Assembly (NCBI GenBank): GCA_025354845.1 | Contig: JANXMD010000734.1 | Location: forward strand, 1-17,880 | Direction: 5' to 3' | DNA from: Verrucomicrobiota bacterium | GTDB lineage: Bacteria; Verrucomicrobiota; Verrucomicrobiia; Limisphaerales; UBA9464 | Length of the DNA stretch: 17,880 bases | Shown here: one piece after another, positions 1-7,645 of the stretch | Numbering within the stretch: position 1 is the stretch's first letter | Layout of the letters: every line of letters begins with the position of its first letter | Notes under the pieces: model-generated | The model's input: only the letters and a program-made list of their open reading frames with translations | Databases searched by the model: none | What the model was told of the DNA's origin: nothing | Made by a program: the position numbers and the translations under genes

Positions 1-255
1 AACGCCACCTCCGCCGACCGCACCGTGATTGACGTGGAGACCGAGGATCGCGTCGGTCTGCTCTTTGCCCTGTCCTCGGCATTTCACGAGCTGGGACTCG
101 ACCTCGTCCTGGCCAAAATCGTGACCGAGAAGGGGGCGGCGATTGACAGTTTCTACGTGACCGACGTCGACCGAGCGAAGATCACCGACCCCGTGCGCCA
201 GAAGGAGATCGAGAAACGCCTCATCAGCGCCGTGGCCGCGCTGGGACAGGGTTGA
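1..255 (+). CDS. glnD: [Protein-PII] uridylyltransferase (GlnD), C-terminal ACT domain, partial
   Basis: The reading frame is open from the first base, so the gene starts upstream; 84 residues and a TGA stop are visible. The piece is one ACT domain: a first strand reading TVIDVETEDRVGLLFALSSA, then a helix, a strand with LAKIVTEKGAAIDSFYVTD, and a closing helix that ends at the stop. The aspartate-arginine-x-glycine-leucine turn and the terminal position fit the second ACT domain of GlnD, which senses glutamine and controls uridylylation of PII proteins in nitrogen regulation. Only the regulatory tail is seen; the nucleotidyltransferase and HD domains would lie upstream. Another ACT-ended protein is possible, but the IxxxKIxTxGxxxxDxFYVTD pattern is typical of GlnD. 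The next gene begins 67 bp downstream on the same strand and looks unrelated. Confidence 0.78.
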   Translation, partial: NATSADRTVIDVETEDRVGLLFALSSAFHELGLDLVLAKIVTEKGAAIDSFYVTDVDRAKITDPVRQKEIEKRLISAVAALGQG

Positions 256-322
256 ACCCACGTTTACGCTCGTCATCCAGGGGTCCTTGCGGCAGGATGC
301 ACACTCCATTGAACCCGGAACC

Positions 323-2011
323 ATGATGCGTCGATTGCGATTCCTGTTCGCCGCCGCCCTGTTGTCCTTCGCCGCGGCCGGTGTGGCTTATGCCGGTGCG
401 GACGACGACTTCATCGCGATCTACAATCTGATCCAGCAGGCGGATTCCTTCCGCGAGTCTCGACAGGCGGTGACCGCGCGGGAGGCCTACTCCAACGCAC
501 TGAGGCGCCTTCACGAGCTTCAGCGGAGTTACCCCACGTGGAACGAGCGGGTGATCAACTACCGGCTTCGCTATGTGGCCGAAAAGCTGTCCGGCCTCCC
601 CGATACTGCTGCCCCGGCTTCAGTTGCGCCCTCCGCTCCGGCCGTGGTGACGCTTGGCGGCCCGGTGAACACCAACAACCTGGCCCCCGCCGGAGAGGTG
701 ATCGAGCAGTTCAACACGCTCAACGCCGAGATTGGGCGTCTCAGCGCGGACAAAAAGTTGCTGGAAGCAAAGCTGCGCGAGGCGCTCACGGCGCAGCCGG
801 CACCGGTGGATCCGAAGGAGTTTCAGCAGGCGGTCGAACGCATCACCGCCTTGCAGTCCACCAACCAGGTCCTGCTCGCCAATCTGGAGAAGCAGCAGTC
901 CGACCGAAAGAATCTCGTGGAACGGGTCGTCGCTGATGAGGCGAAAGCGGCGTTGAACGAAGCCAACCGTCAAATCCTGGCCCAAAAGATCGCCGCCTCC
1001 TCGCTGCAGAAGGAGCGCGCCGAACTCGAGGCCCAGCTCAAAAAGCTGCGCGAGGGCGATCTCAAGGAGCTCAAGAATGAGAACACGACCCTGAAGTCGC
1101 AGGTCACCGAACTGCGCAGCGACACCGAGCGCGGCAAGCAGGTGGCGGATCTCACCGGGAAGCTGGGCCGCCTCCAGACCAAGCTCGACGAGACGGTCAA
1201 GACCAACGAGCAACTGCTCGCCGACAAGGGGCGCCTGGAAAAGCAGTTGGACGATTTCAAGTCGCACCAGACCGAAGAGTCGATTGTTCGGCTGAACAAG
1301 CTTCAGACCGATCTGGCGGTGGCTCGTGCCGACGCGGGCCGGAACACGGCGCGCGCCGAGGAAATTGCCACCCAGCTCACGCGCGAGAAGACCGTTCGCC
1401 TTCGCCTTGAGCAGGACAATCAGAGCCTGACCAACCGGGTCGCCGCGCTCACCAGCCAGTTGGACGCCGCGAAGGCGCTTGAAGGCACTCTAGTCGCGGA
1501 ACGTGCCGAGCGGGCCGAGGTGGAAGCTCAGCTCAAGGCAGCGGAACGTCGTCTGGCCGCAGTGGCCGTGGCTCGGCCGCCGAGTGACTCGGGAAACTCC
1601 ACCCCAGCGCCCTCCGAGGATCCAGCGGCTGCGGCGCAGTTGAAGGTCATGGAGCAGGAGGTCACCCGGCTTCGGGATTCTCTCCGCGACAGTCGCGCCC
1701 GCGAAACGGAGATTCGCACGCTGCTAACCGAGGCCGAGACCCAGCGTGCGCGCGCCCAGCAGGAACGTGTTGAGCTGACCCGCCGCCTCGCCCAGGCCGA
1801 GCAGCAGGCGACAGCTGCTCCGCGTGCCCAGGACGCGCGGGCCATCCAATCCTTGGAGCAGCGCATCCGTACTCTCGAACGTCAGCGTGATGAGTTGTCC
1901 CGCCGACTGACGGTCGCCAGCCAACGGGTCACCACGCAGCAGGCAGTTGCACGGCGTCAGCGCTCAATCGCCCCGCGCGAACGAGCACTCGAATTTCGCG
2001 AATCGCGCTAG
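323..2011 (+). CDS. Secreted coiled-coil protein with short helical N-terminal domain, function unknown
   Basis: 562 residues from ATG 323. A TTG at 287 extends the frame, but ATG 323 puts the signal peptide at the very N-terminus (MMRRLRFLFAAALLSFAAAG, predicted cleavage after AYA at residue 24). Residues ~28-95 form a helical, TPR-like unit with IYNLIQQAD, AREAYSNALRRLHELQ, SYPTW and YVAEKL. After an Ala/Pro-rich linker, residues ~125-415 and ~440-530 are strongly charged heptad-like coiled coil rich in Glu, Lys, Arg, Leu and Gln. A Pro/Ser/Ala break (ARPPSDSGNSTPAPSEDP) separates the two segments. The tail is basic. From memory, verrucomicrobial proteins with this N-terminal unit often carry TPRs after the coiled coil; none are seen here, so this may be a short variant. 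A role in the periplasm or as an envelope scaffold is inferred from architecture alone. Upstream GGAA at 317-320 is a weak, close Shine-Dalgarno. Confidence 0.75.
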   Translation: MMRRLRFLFAAALLSFAAAGVAYAGADDDFIAIYNLIQQADSFRESRQAVTAREAYSNALRRLHELQRSYPTWNERVINYRLRYVAEKLSGLPDTAAPASVAPSAPAVVTLGGPVNTNNLAPAGEVIEQFNTLNAEIGRLSADKKLLEAKLREALTAQPAPVDPKEFQQAVERITALQSTNQVLLANLEKQQSDRKNLVERVVADEAKAALNEANRQILAQKIAASSLQKERAELEAQLKKLREGDLKELKNENTTLKSQVTELRSDTERGKQVADLTGKLGRLQTKLDETVKTNEQLLADKGRLEKQLDDFKSHQTEESIVRLNKLQTDLAVARADAGRNTARAEEIATQLTREKTVRLRLEQDNQSLTNRVAALTSQLDAAKALEGTLVAERAERAEVEAQLKAAERRLAAVAVARPPSDSGNSTPAPSEDPAAAAQLKVMEQEVTRLRDSLRDSRARETEIRTLLTEAETQRARAQQERVELTRRLAQAEQQATAAPRAQDARAIQSLEQRIRTLERQRDELSRRLTVASQRVTTQQAVARRQRSIAPRERALEFRESR

Positions 2012-2052
2012 TCCGCAGCCGTGACCCGGAATGCCGGCGTTGCTTCTGCGGA
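2012..2052. terminator. Inverted repeat filling the gap between two convergent stop codons; possible bidirectional terminator
   Basis: A perfect 7-bp inverted repeat, TCCGCAG (2012-2018) and CTGCGGA (2046-2052), exactly brackets the 41 bp between the stop of the coiled-coil gene and the stop of the minus-strand gene. Inside it lies a second small stem, CCGG (2026-2029) and CCGG (2034-2037), around AATG. Both strands would fold the same way. There is no T-run on either side, so a Rho-independent terminator is not proven; the position is the main argument. Confidence 0.45.
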
Positions 2053-3708
2053 TCAGTTTACCGGACGCACCCGATAAAAGTTTTGCGTGTGCAGGATTCC
2101 GTCCGTGAAGTCGAAACCGGCCGACGATCCGTTGAAATTCACCATCGGCTGCCATGTGTACGGAGGCGCGAGGGAGGAAGTCGACTCGATGAGGTAGTTC
2201 CGACCCGGTAAGCCATTGGCATGAAGATGCCATTGCGACGGTCCGGTCTGCGTCACCGTCAGAGTTGGGGGGACGGTGCTTCCGGTGGTCACGAGGCTGG
2301 CGTCCGTTTGGCTGAAATAGGCCGAGAACCCAAGGGAGTAACTCGTGCTCGTCCCGAGGATTCGGGCGAAGAGGAGGCTCGCTTGGTAGGTCTCTCCGGG
2401 GCTGAGGGAATTGGCTGGAATCGTCGCCGAGGTTGCGGTGCCGTTCAGGGCCCCAGGTTGTCCGGGTTGAGGGGATTCGAACACCGTGTCCCCGGTGGGG
2501 GTGTTGATCTGAATCTGAATGAAGTCGTTGGTTCTGCCGCCGATGAAGGGGTTCCAGTTTATCGGAAAGGCGAGGGTGGGATCGACCCCCTGGGCCGCGG
2601 CGAAGTTTAGCCACTGGGGGGCGTTCGGAAACAAGCTCGAGGGCAACGGCAGCGTCACCACCTGGGTTCCATTGTGTGCCGTGTTGAGCGTGATGGAATA
2701 GGACCCAGGCGGGTACGCCACGTCGAGGGCGGCCACCGAAGGGTACAATGCCAGGATGCCAAAATCCCCATCGTTGGAGACGAACGGTTGAGTCGTGCCG
2801 GTGGGAAGTTTGACGCTCGCGCTGGGCAAGCCTCCGTCGCTCGCGTCGGCGAATATCTGGAGTGCGTAGGGCGTGCCGTCCACCAGGACCGGCGCGCCGG
2901 CTCCGGTTTGGCGGTAGCTGGTCCCCTTCACCACGCCCAGGCGTTTCACATCCGGGCCTGCCAACGTGACGATGGAAAAGAGTGTCTCAGTGTAGTACGC
3001 CGCCGTGCCCGTGACGCCCTGGCCATAGTCGGTGTTTTGTCCGGAGGGCCTGGCAAACATCACCCGCGCGACATAGGTCAGTCCCGGGCTCAGGGTTCCG
3101 GCCGGAATGGTGACGCTGGTGCTGGTGCCGTTCAGCGCGCCGCTCTTTCCGTACCCACGGGTCTTGAAGACTTCCTGACCCTCCGCGGTGGTTACGGTTA
3201 GCCGGACGTAATCGGTGGCTTTGCCGCCGGTGAACGGCGTCCAGGTCGCGACAAAATCCGCGGTCGGAAGGACCCCCTGGGCCGCCTGGTAGTCGATGAT
3301 TTGGGGTGCATTGGGAAAGGTGCCGGTTGCGAACGGGAAGGTCAGCGTCTTGTCTCCCTGATGCGCAGTGTGGAAGTGAATGAGGTAGTTGCCTCCGGGG
3401 GAGTCCGCTTCGAGAGCGTTCTGCGTTCGATAACTGGAACTGGCGCTCCAGGTGGTGGTTCCGTCGGGAACCAGGGGCAGCTCTGGGCTGCCGGGAATCC
3501 CAATGCTGCCGCTGACCAACCCGCCTTCGATGGTGTCGGCCGAGGCGGTGAACCGATAGGGCGTCGGGACCAGCAGCGGCAGCCCAGCCGTGGATTGAGT
3601 GTAGCTGAGGCTCTTGAGCAAGGTGAACCCGGTCACGTCCTGGGCGCGGAGTTGGACCGATCCAACCGAGAGAAGCAGGGCGGCGAGTTGGGCAATTGGG
3701 GTGTTCAT
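2053..3708 (-). CDS. Secreted protein with two tandem ~229-residue beta-rich repeats and verrucomicrobial-type C-terminal tail
   Basis: 551 residues, ATG at 3708-3706, TGA at 2055-2053. The N-terminus MNTPIAQLAALLLSVGSVQL-RAQ looks like a signal peptide with probable cleavage after RAQ (residue 23), although its n-region lacks a basic residue. Residues ~24-248 and ~253-477 are two copies of one unit. Shared landmarks sit at a constant offset of 229: FPNAPQ at 131 and 360, AAQGV at 142 and 371, ALNGT at 191 and 420, LSPG at 206 and 435. The final ~70 residues (LTVTQTGPSQWHLHANGLPG then NYLIESTSSL and NFYRVRP) resemble the terminal module of many verrucomicrobial extracellular proteins. No catalytic motif is recognised; a surface, adhesive or binding role is a guess. 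The gene runs divergently from pyruvate carboxylase and convergently with the coiled-coil gene, so it is probably monocistronic. No Shine-Dalgarno is seen upstream. Confidence 0.8.
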   Translation of the reverse strand: MNTPIAQLAALLLSVGSVQLRAQDVTGFTLLKSLSYTQSTAGLPLLVPTPYRFTASADTIEGGLVSGSIGIPGSPELPLVPDGTTTWSASSSYRTQNALEADSPGGNYLIHFHTAHQGDKTLTFPFATGTFPNAPQIIDYQAAQGVLPTADFVATWTPFTGGKATDYVRLTVTTAEGQEVFKTRGYGKSGALNGTSTSVTIPAGTLSPGLTYVARVMFARPSGQNTDYGQGVTGTAAYYTETLFSIVTLAGPDVKRLGVVKGTSYRQTGAGAPVLVDGTPYALQIFADASDGGLPSASVKLPTGTTQPFVSNDGDFGILALYPSVAALDVAYPPGSYSITLNTAHNGTQVVTLPLPSSLFPNAPQWLNFAAAQGVDPTLAFPINWNPFIGGRTNDFIQIQINTPTGDTVFESPQPGQPGALNGTATSATIPANSLSPGETYQASLLFARILGTSTSYSLGFSAYFSQTDASLVTTGSTVPPTLTVTQTGPSQWHLHANGLPGRNYLIESTSSLAPPYTWQPMVNFNGSSAGFDFTDGILHTQNFYRVRPVN

Positions 3709-3859
3709 GGACGGTGTGGGCTCAAGGCATTGCCTACTCTCTTACCGAGCCTCCGGACGCCGAAAGTTGCAATGCGAGAAAATGCCGGGTCACAATCTGC
3801 GGAACGCGGAATTCTCCCTTCGCCAATTCCGAGGTGTTTTGACAAGGTACGCGTCGCGT
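3709..3859. promoter_or_regulatory. Divergent intergenic region with a 25-bp dyad upstream of pyruvate carboxylase
   Basis: These 151 bp lie between the start of the minus-strand secreted protein and the start of pyruvate carboxylase, so promoters for both should be here. A perfect 7-bp inverted repeat, CGGAATT (3807-3813) and AATTCCG (3825-3831) with an 11-bp spacer, sits 28 bp before the pyruvate carboxylase ATG and could be an operator or an RNA hairpin in the leader. A perfect TTGACA at 3839-3844 has no -10 at a usable distance ahead of the start codon. I could not assign a promoter with confidence. Confidence 0.35.
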
Positions 3860-6800
3860 ATGCCACAACGCTCTTCCGCACCGACGCCTCATTCCCCAGC
3901 AGTTGCACGCCCCTTTCGCAAGTTGATGGCGGCCAATCGCTCGGAGATTGCGGTCCGCATTTTCCGCGCTGCCACCGAACTTGGTCTTCGCACCGTTGCG
4001 GTGTATGCGCAGGAGGACCGCTTTGGAGTGCACCGTTTCAAGGCCGATGAGTCGTATCTGGTCGGCACCGGCAAGGGCCCGGTGGCGGCCTACCTCGACA
4101 TCGAGGGCATCGTTGGAATGGCCAAGGAGAAGGGCGTCGATGCCATTCATCCCGGCTACGGATTCCTGTCGGAAAATCCCGCGTTTGCCCGCGCCTGCGC
4201 CCGGGAAGGCATCACCTTTGTCGGTCCGCGTCCCGAGTTGCTGGACATGATGGGCGACAAGACCGCGGCGCGCGCCGTGGCGATGCGCATCAACGTGCCG
4301 GTGCTGCCCGGCACGGATGAACCCATATCGGATCGAACTCTGGCACTCAAGCAGGCCAAGGAAATTGGGTTCCCGCTCATCATCAAGGCGGCCTTCGGCG
4401 GCGGTGGACGCGGCATGCGCGTGGTGAAAAAGGAGTCGGAACTGGCCAGTCTCCTCGACGAGGCGCAGGGAGAGGCGGAACGCGCCTTTGGCAATCCCGC
4501 CGTCTTCCTCGAGAAGTACATCCCTCGCGCCAAGCACATCGAGGTGCAGATTCTCGGCGACCGCCACGGCAATGTCATCCATCTGCACGAACGCGACTGC
4601 TCGGTGCAGCGACGTCATCAGAAGGTGGTGGAGGTGGCGCCGTCGTTCGGACTGCCGGAGCACGTCATCAAGGAACTCTGCGACGCCGCAGCCCGCCTCG
4701 CCCGCGAGATCCGCTACGACAACGCCGGCACGGTCGAATTCCTCTACGATTTCGACCACCACCGGTGGTTCTTCATCGAGATGAATCCGCGCATCCAGGT
4801 GGAGCACACGGTGACCGAGGTGATCACCGGTCTGGATCTGGTGCGGGCGCAGATCCTCATTGCCCAGGGGCATTCGCTGCACTCCCGCGAGGTCGGCATG
4901 CCGGTCCAGAACCAGGTCCCCCGCAACGGATACGCCATTCAGTGCCGGGTCACCACGGAGGATCCGGAGAACAAGTTCACCCCGGACTACGGCAAGATCC
5001 TCGCCTACCGCTCGCCGGGCGGATTCGGCATCCGACTCGACGGCGGCATGGGCTATTCGGGCGCGGTCATCACGCCGTTCTACGACTCGATGCTGGTGAA
5101 GGTCATTGCCAGCGCTCAGACGTACGAGATTGCCATGGACCGCATGGATCGGGCGCTCAGTGAATTCCGCATCCGCGGGGTGAAGACCAACATTCCGTTC
5201 CTGGAAAACGTCATTCGGCACGAGCAGTTCCGCAGCGGTCAGGCGACGACGACGCTCATCGATACCACGCCGGAGTTGTTCACCTTCCACGGCCGGCGGG
5301 ATCGCGCGACCAAGCTGCTCAATTTCCTGGGCAACGTCATCGTGAACGGGAATCCGCACGCCAAGGCCTACCGTCCGAAGTCGGTGCTGGTGCCGGCCCG
5401 GCCACCCGGGTTCGACCTCAAGTCGCCGCTTCCCAAGGGCACGCGCGATCTGCTGCTGGAACTCGGGCCGAAGAAGTTCGCCGCCTGGACGCTGAAGCAA
5501 AAGCGGTTGCTGATCACCGACACCACGTTCCGCGATGCCCACCAGTCGCTGATGGCCACGCGCGTGCGCAGCTACGACATGCTCGCCTGCGCCGACGGCA
5601 TGGCGCGTCGATTGGGTGACGCCCGGACCGGCCTGTATTCGCTCGAAATGTGGGGGGGTGCGACCTTCGACACCGCCATGCGGTTCCTCAACGAGGATCC
5701 CTGGGACCGGCTCCGAAGCCTGCGCGCCAAGGTCCCGAACATCTGCTTTCAGATGCTGTTCCGTGGATCCAATGCCGTGGGTTACTCCAACTACCCGGAC
5801 AACGTAGTGGCCGGCTTTGTGCGGCACGCCGCGGAGTCGGGCATGGACATCTTCCGCATCTTCGACTCGCTCAATTACCTGCCCAATCTCCACGTGGCGA
5901 TGGACGCCGTGCAGGACACGCACGCGCTTTGTGAGGCGGCCTTGTGCTACACCGGCGACATTCTGGACGAACGGCGCGACAAGTTCTCGCTGAAGTACTA
6001 CGTCCGGCTGGCCAGGGAGTTGGAAAAGATGGGGGCGCACCTGCTGGCCATCAAGGACATGGCCGGTTTGTGCCGTCCGTACGCAGCGCAGAAGCTGGTG
6101 AAGGCGCTGAAGGAGGAAATCGGCATCCCGGTGCATTTCCACACCCACGACACCAGCGGCATCAATGCTGCCAGTGTGCTCCGCGCCAGCGATGCGGGCG
6201 TGGACATTGTGGACCTGGCGCTGGCGGCGATGTCGGGCAGCACCTCGCAGCCCAACCTCAACTCGGTGGTGGCGGCGCTTCAGAACACCCCGAGGGACAC
6301 TCATCTCGACCTCGAGGCGCTCAACGAGTACTCCGACTACTGGGAACGGGTTCGCGAGGCCTATGCGCCGTTCGATACCGCCCCGCGCACCGGGTCGGCC
6401 GAGGTGTACCTCCACGAAATGCCCGGCGGCCAATACACGAACCTCAAGGAGCAGGCCGCCAGCATGGGTGTGTCGCATCGTTGGCCGGAAATCGCCCGGA
6501 CCTACGCGGAGGTGAACGCGCTGTTTGGCGATATCGTGAAGGTCACGCCCTCCAGCAAAGTAGTTGGCGATATGGCGCTCTTCCTGTTCAGCCGCGGCAT
6601 CAAGCCCGCGGACGTGGTGAATCTTGAGCCCGGCAGCGGTGGCTTCCCCGAGAGCGTGATCGACATGCTTTCCGGCGGGCTTGGCTGGCCGGATGATGGC
6701 TTCCCTCCCGAGGTCCAGCGTGTGGTGCTCGGCGAAAAGCGCTTCAAGGAGGCCCAGACGGCATTCAAGGAAGGACGCGCCGGAAATCGCGCCACACCGG

Positions 6801-7387
6801 TGTCGTTGGACCGGCTCCGCAAGGAACTGGGGGAAAAACTCAAGCGTGAGGCGACCGACGACGACCTATACTCCCACCTGATGTACCCGCAGGTCTTCGC
6901 CGATCTGGCAAAGCAGCAGCGGGAATTTGGCGATGTCAGCGTGCTGCCAACCGGGGCCTTCTTCTATGGATTGCGTCCCGGCGAGGAAATCAGCGTGGCG
7001 ATCGAGGCCGGAAAGACGCTCATCATTCGGTTGGTGAACGTGGGCGAACCGGATAAGGACGGTCGCCGCACGGTGACCTACGAACTGAACGGCATGACCC
7101 GTGAGGCCACGATCAGCGATCGCAAGGTGGCGCCGCAGGCCAAGGCGCGTCCTAAGGCCGATCTGGCCGACCCCCTGCAGTCGGGTGCTCCGATTCCTGG
7201 TCTCGTGGCGAGCATCGCCGTGACCGTCGGGCATAAAGTGGTGAAGGGCGACAAGCTCCTGCTCATGGAGGCGATGAAGATGCAAACCACGGTCTACGCT
7301 GCGGCCGATGGCGTTGTGGCCGAGCTCCACTGTTCGGTCGGCGACACCGTCGAAAGCAAGGACCTGCTGGTGCGTCTGCGTCCCTAA
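3860..7387 (+). CDS. pyc: Pyruvate carboxylase, single-chain, biotin-dependent
   Basis: 1175 residues, close to the ~1150 usual for one-chain pyruvate carboxylase. It carboxylates pyruvate to oxaloacetate using ATP, bicarbonate and covalently bound biotin, feeding the TCA cycle and gluconeogenesis in the cytoplasm. Domains in order: biotin carboxylase (residues ~18-470) with KLMAANRSEIAVRIFRA, the ATP-grasp glycine loop FGGGGRGMR (~178-186), HERDCSVQRRHQK from H243 and EMNPRIQVEH from E307; carboxyltransferase (~550-825) with TDTTFRDAHQSLMATR (metal-binding aspartate D559), LEMWGGATFD, the carbamylated-lysine motif IKDMAG (K732) and the metal-binding pair in HFHTHD (H761, H763); then the biotin carrier (~1100-1175) with MEAMKM, biotinyl lysine K1140. 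All key residues are present. The frame is open back to 3614, but ATG 3860 is the nearest start that keeps the conserved first beta strand; ATG 3926 would cut into it. It appears monocistronic, with divergent upstream and spaced downstream neighbours. Confidence 0.97.
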   Translation: MPQRSSAPTPHSPAVARPFRKLMAANRSEIAVRIFRAATELGLRTVAVYAQEDRFGVHRFKADESYLVGTGKGPVAAYLDIEGIVGMAKEKGVDAIHPGYGFLSENPAFARACAREGITFVGPRPELLDMMGDKTAARAVAMRINVPVLPGTDEPISDRTLALKQAKEIGFPLIIKAAFGGGGRGMRVVKKESELASLLDEAQGEAERAFGNPAVFLEKYIPRAKHIEVQILGDRHGNVIHLHERDCSVQRRHQKVVEVAPSFGLPEHVIKELCDAAARLAREIRYDNAGTVEFLYDFDHHRWFFIEMNPRIQVEHTVTEVITGLDLVRAQILIAQGHSLHSREVGMPVQNQVPRNGYAIQCRVTTEDPENKFTPDYGKILAYRSPGGFGIRLDGGMGYSGAVITPFYDSMLVKVIASAQTYEIAMDRMDRALSEFRIRGVKTNIPFLENVIRHEQFRSGQATTTLIDTTPELFTFHGRRDRATKLLNFLGNVIVNGNPHAKAYRPKSVLVPARPPGFDLKSPLPKGTRDLLLELGPKKFAAWTLKQKRLLITDTTFRDAHQSLMATRVRSYDMLACADGMARRLGDARTGLYSLEMWGGATFDTAMRFLNEDPWDRLRSLRAKVPNICFQMLFRGSNAVGYSNYPDNVVAGFVRHAAESGMDIFRIFDSLNYLPNLHVAMDAVQDTHALCEAALCYTGDILDERRDKFSLKYYVRLARELEKMGAHLLAIKDMAGLCRPYAAQKLVKALKEEIGIPVHFHTHDTSGINAASVLRASDAGVDIVDLALAAMSGSTSQPNLNSVVAALQNTPRDTHLDLEALNEYSDYWERVREAYAPFDTAPRTGSAEVYLHEMPGGQYTNLKEQAASMGVSHRWPEIARTYAEVNALFGDIVKVTPSSKVVGDMALFLFSRGIKPADVVNLEPGSGGFPESVIDMLSGGLGWPDDGFPPEVQRVVLGEKRFKEAQTAFKEGRAGNRATPVSLDRLRKELGEKLKREATDDDLYSHLMYPQVFADLAKQQREFGDVSVLPTGAFFYGLRPGEEISVAIEAGKTLIIRLVNVGEPDKDGRRTVTYELNGMTREATISDRKVAPQAKARPKADLADPLQSGAPIPGLVASIAVTVGHKVVKGDKLLLMEAMKMQTTVYAAADGVVAELHCSVGDTVESKDLLVRLRP

Positions 7388-7645
7388 GCCACCAAAAAAC
7401 CGGCAAAACGACGCCTAGGGAGACACCTCTCTATCGGAAATCCGGGGGCTTTGTCTTGATCTTAGGCGCCGCAGACGCTCCTCTCCTCCTGCCCTGATCA
7501 CCGCAGGATCCGAATGCAGCCTGCTTTCGGGTTCGAGGCCTCACTACCTGAGGCGCCGATCGTGTCCACAGACTGGCGCCGTTGCGTCGGAGTCTGCGGC
7601 GCCTCGGACCGGAGCTTTCGGCCCGCTTGTCAGCCAAGACTGTCC
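7388..7645. other. 258-bp gene-free region between pyruvate carboxylase and the desaturase
   Basis: No convincing gene lies here. The desaturase frame is open back to 7514, but the extra peptide (rich in Arg, Cys and Pro) does not belong to the family. A reverse-strand frame at 7431-7637 is equally low-complexity. The region carries the inverted repeats and GGCGCC motifs described separately, and must also contain the desaturase promoter. I see no clear terminator for pyruvate carboxylase: the sequence after the stop has an A-run, not a stem plus T-run. Confidence 0.6.
7465..7603. repeat. Long-spaced 12-bp inverted repeat with nested hairpin and repeated GGCGCC motifs
   Basis: GGCGCCGCAGAC at 7465-7476 is perfectly inverted as GTCTGCGGCGCC at 7592-7603, 115 bp apart. 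Between and within the arms GGCGCC recurs at 7552, 7575 and 7598, exactly 23 bp apart each time. A nested stem pairs CAGACT (7569-7574) with AGTCTG (7591-7596). This overlaps the right arm, so the two pairings compete. The layout resembles a dispersed intergenic repeat or a structured 5' leader of the desaturase 43 bp downstream; which one cannot be decided from a single copy. Confidence 0.5.

Noticed and set aside
620..1267. 215-codon leucine-rich minus-strand frame inside the coiled-coil gene
   Set aside because: The leucine/glutamine richness is the reverse image of the Lys/Glu/Gln codons of the coiled coil.
1964..2614. 216-codon minus-strand frame overlapping the end of the secreted repeat protein
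   Set aside because: It is a second frame on the same strand as a convincing gene, with Arg/Pro/His-rich sequence and no signal or domain.
3839..3844. Perfect TTGACA as a -35 box for pyruvate carboxylase
   Set aside because: The only TATG-like -10 lies 14 bp away and overlaps the start codon; no hexamer fits at 16-18 bp.
3734..6478. 914-codon open frame antisense to pyruvate carboxylase
   Set aside because: It mirrors codon structure of a clearly real gene in GC-rich DNA, has His/Arg/Val-rich composition and no recognisable domain.
7514..7645. N-terminal extension of the desaturase from 7514
   Set aside because: The extra 44 residues are Arg/Cys/Pro-rich, unlike the family, and overlap the inverted-repeat region.
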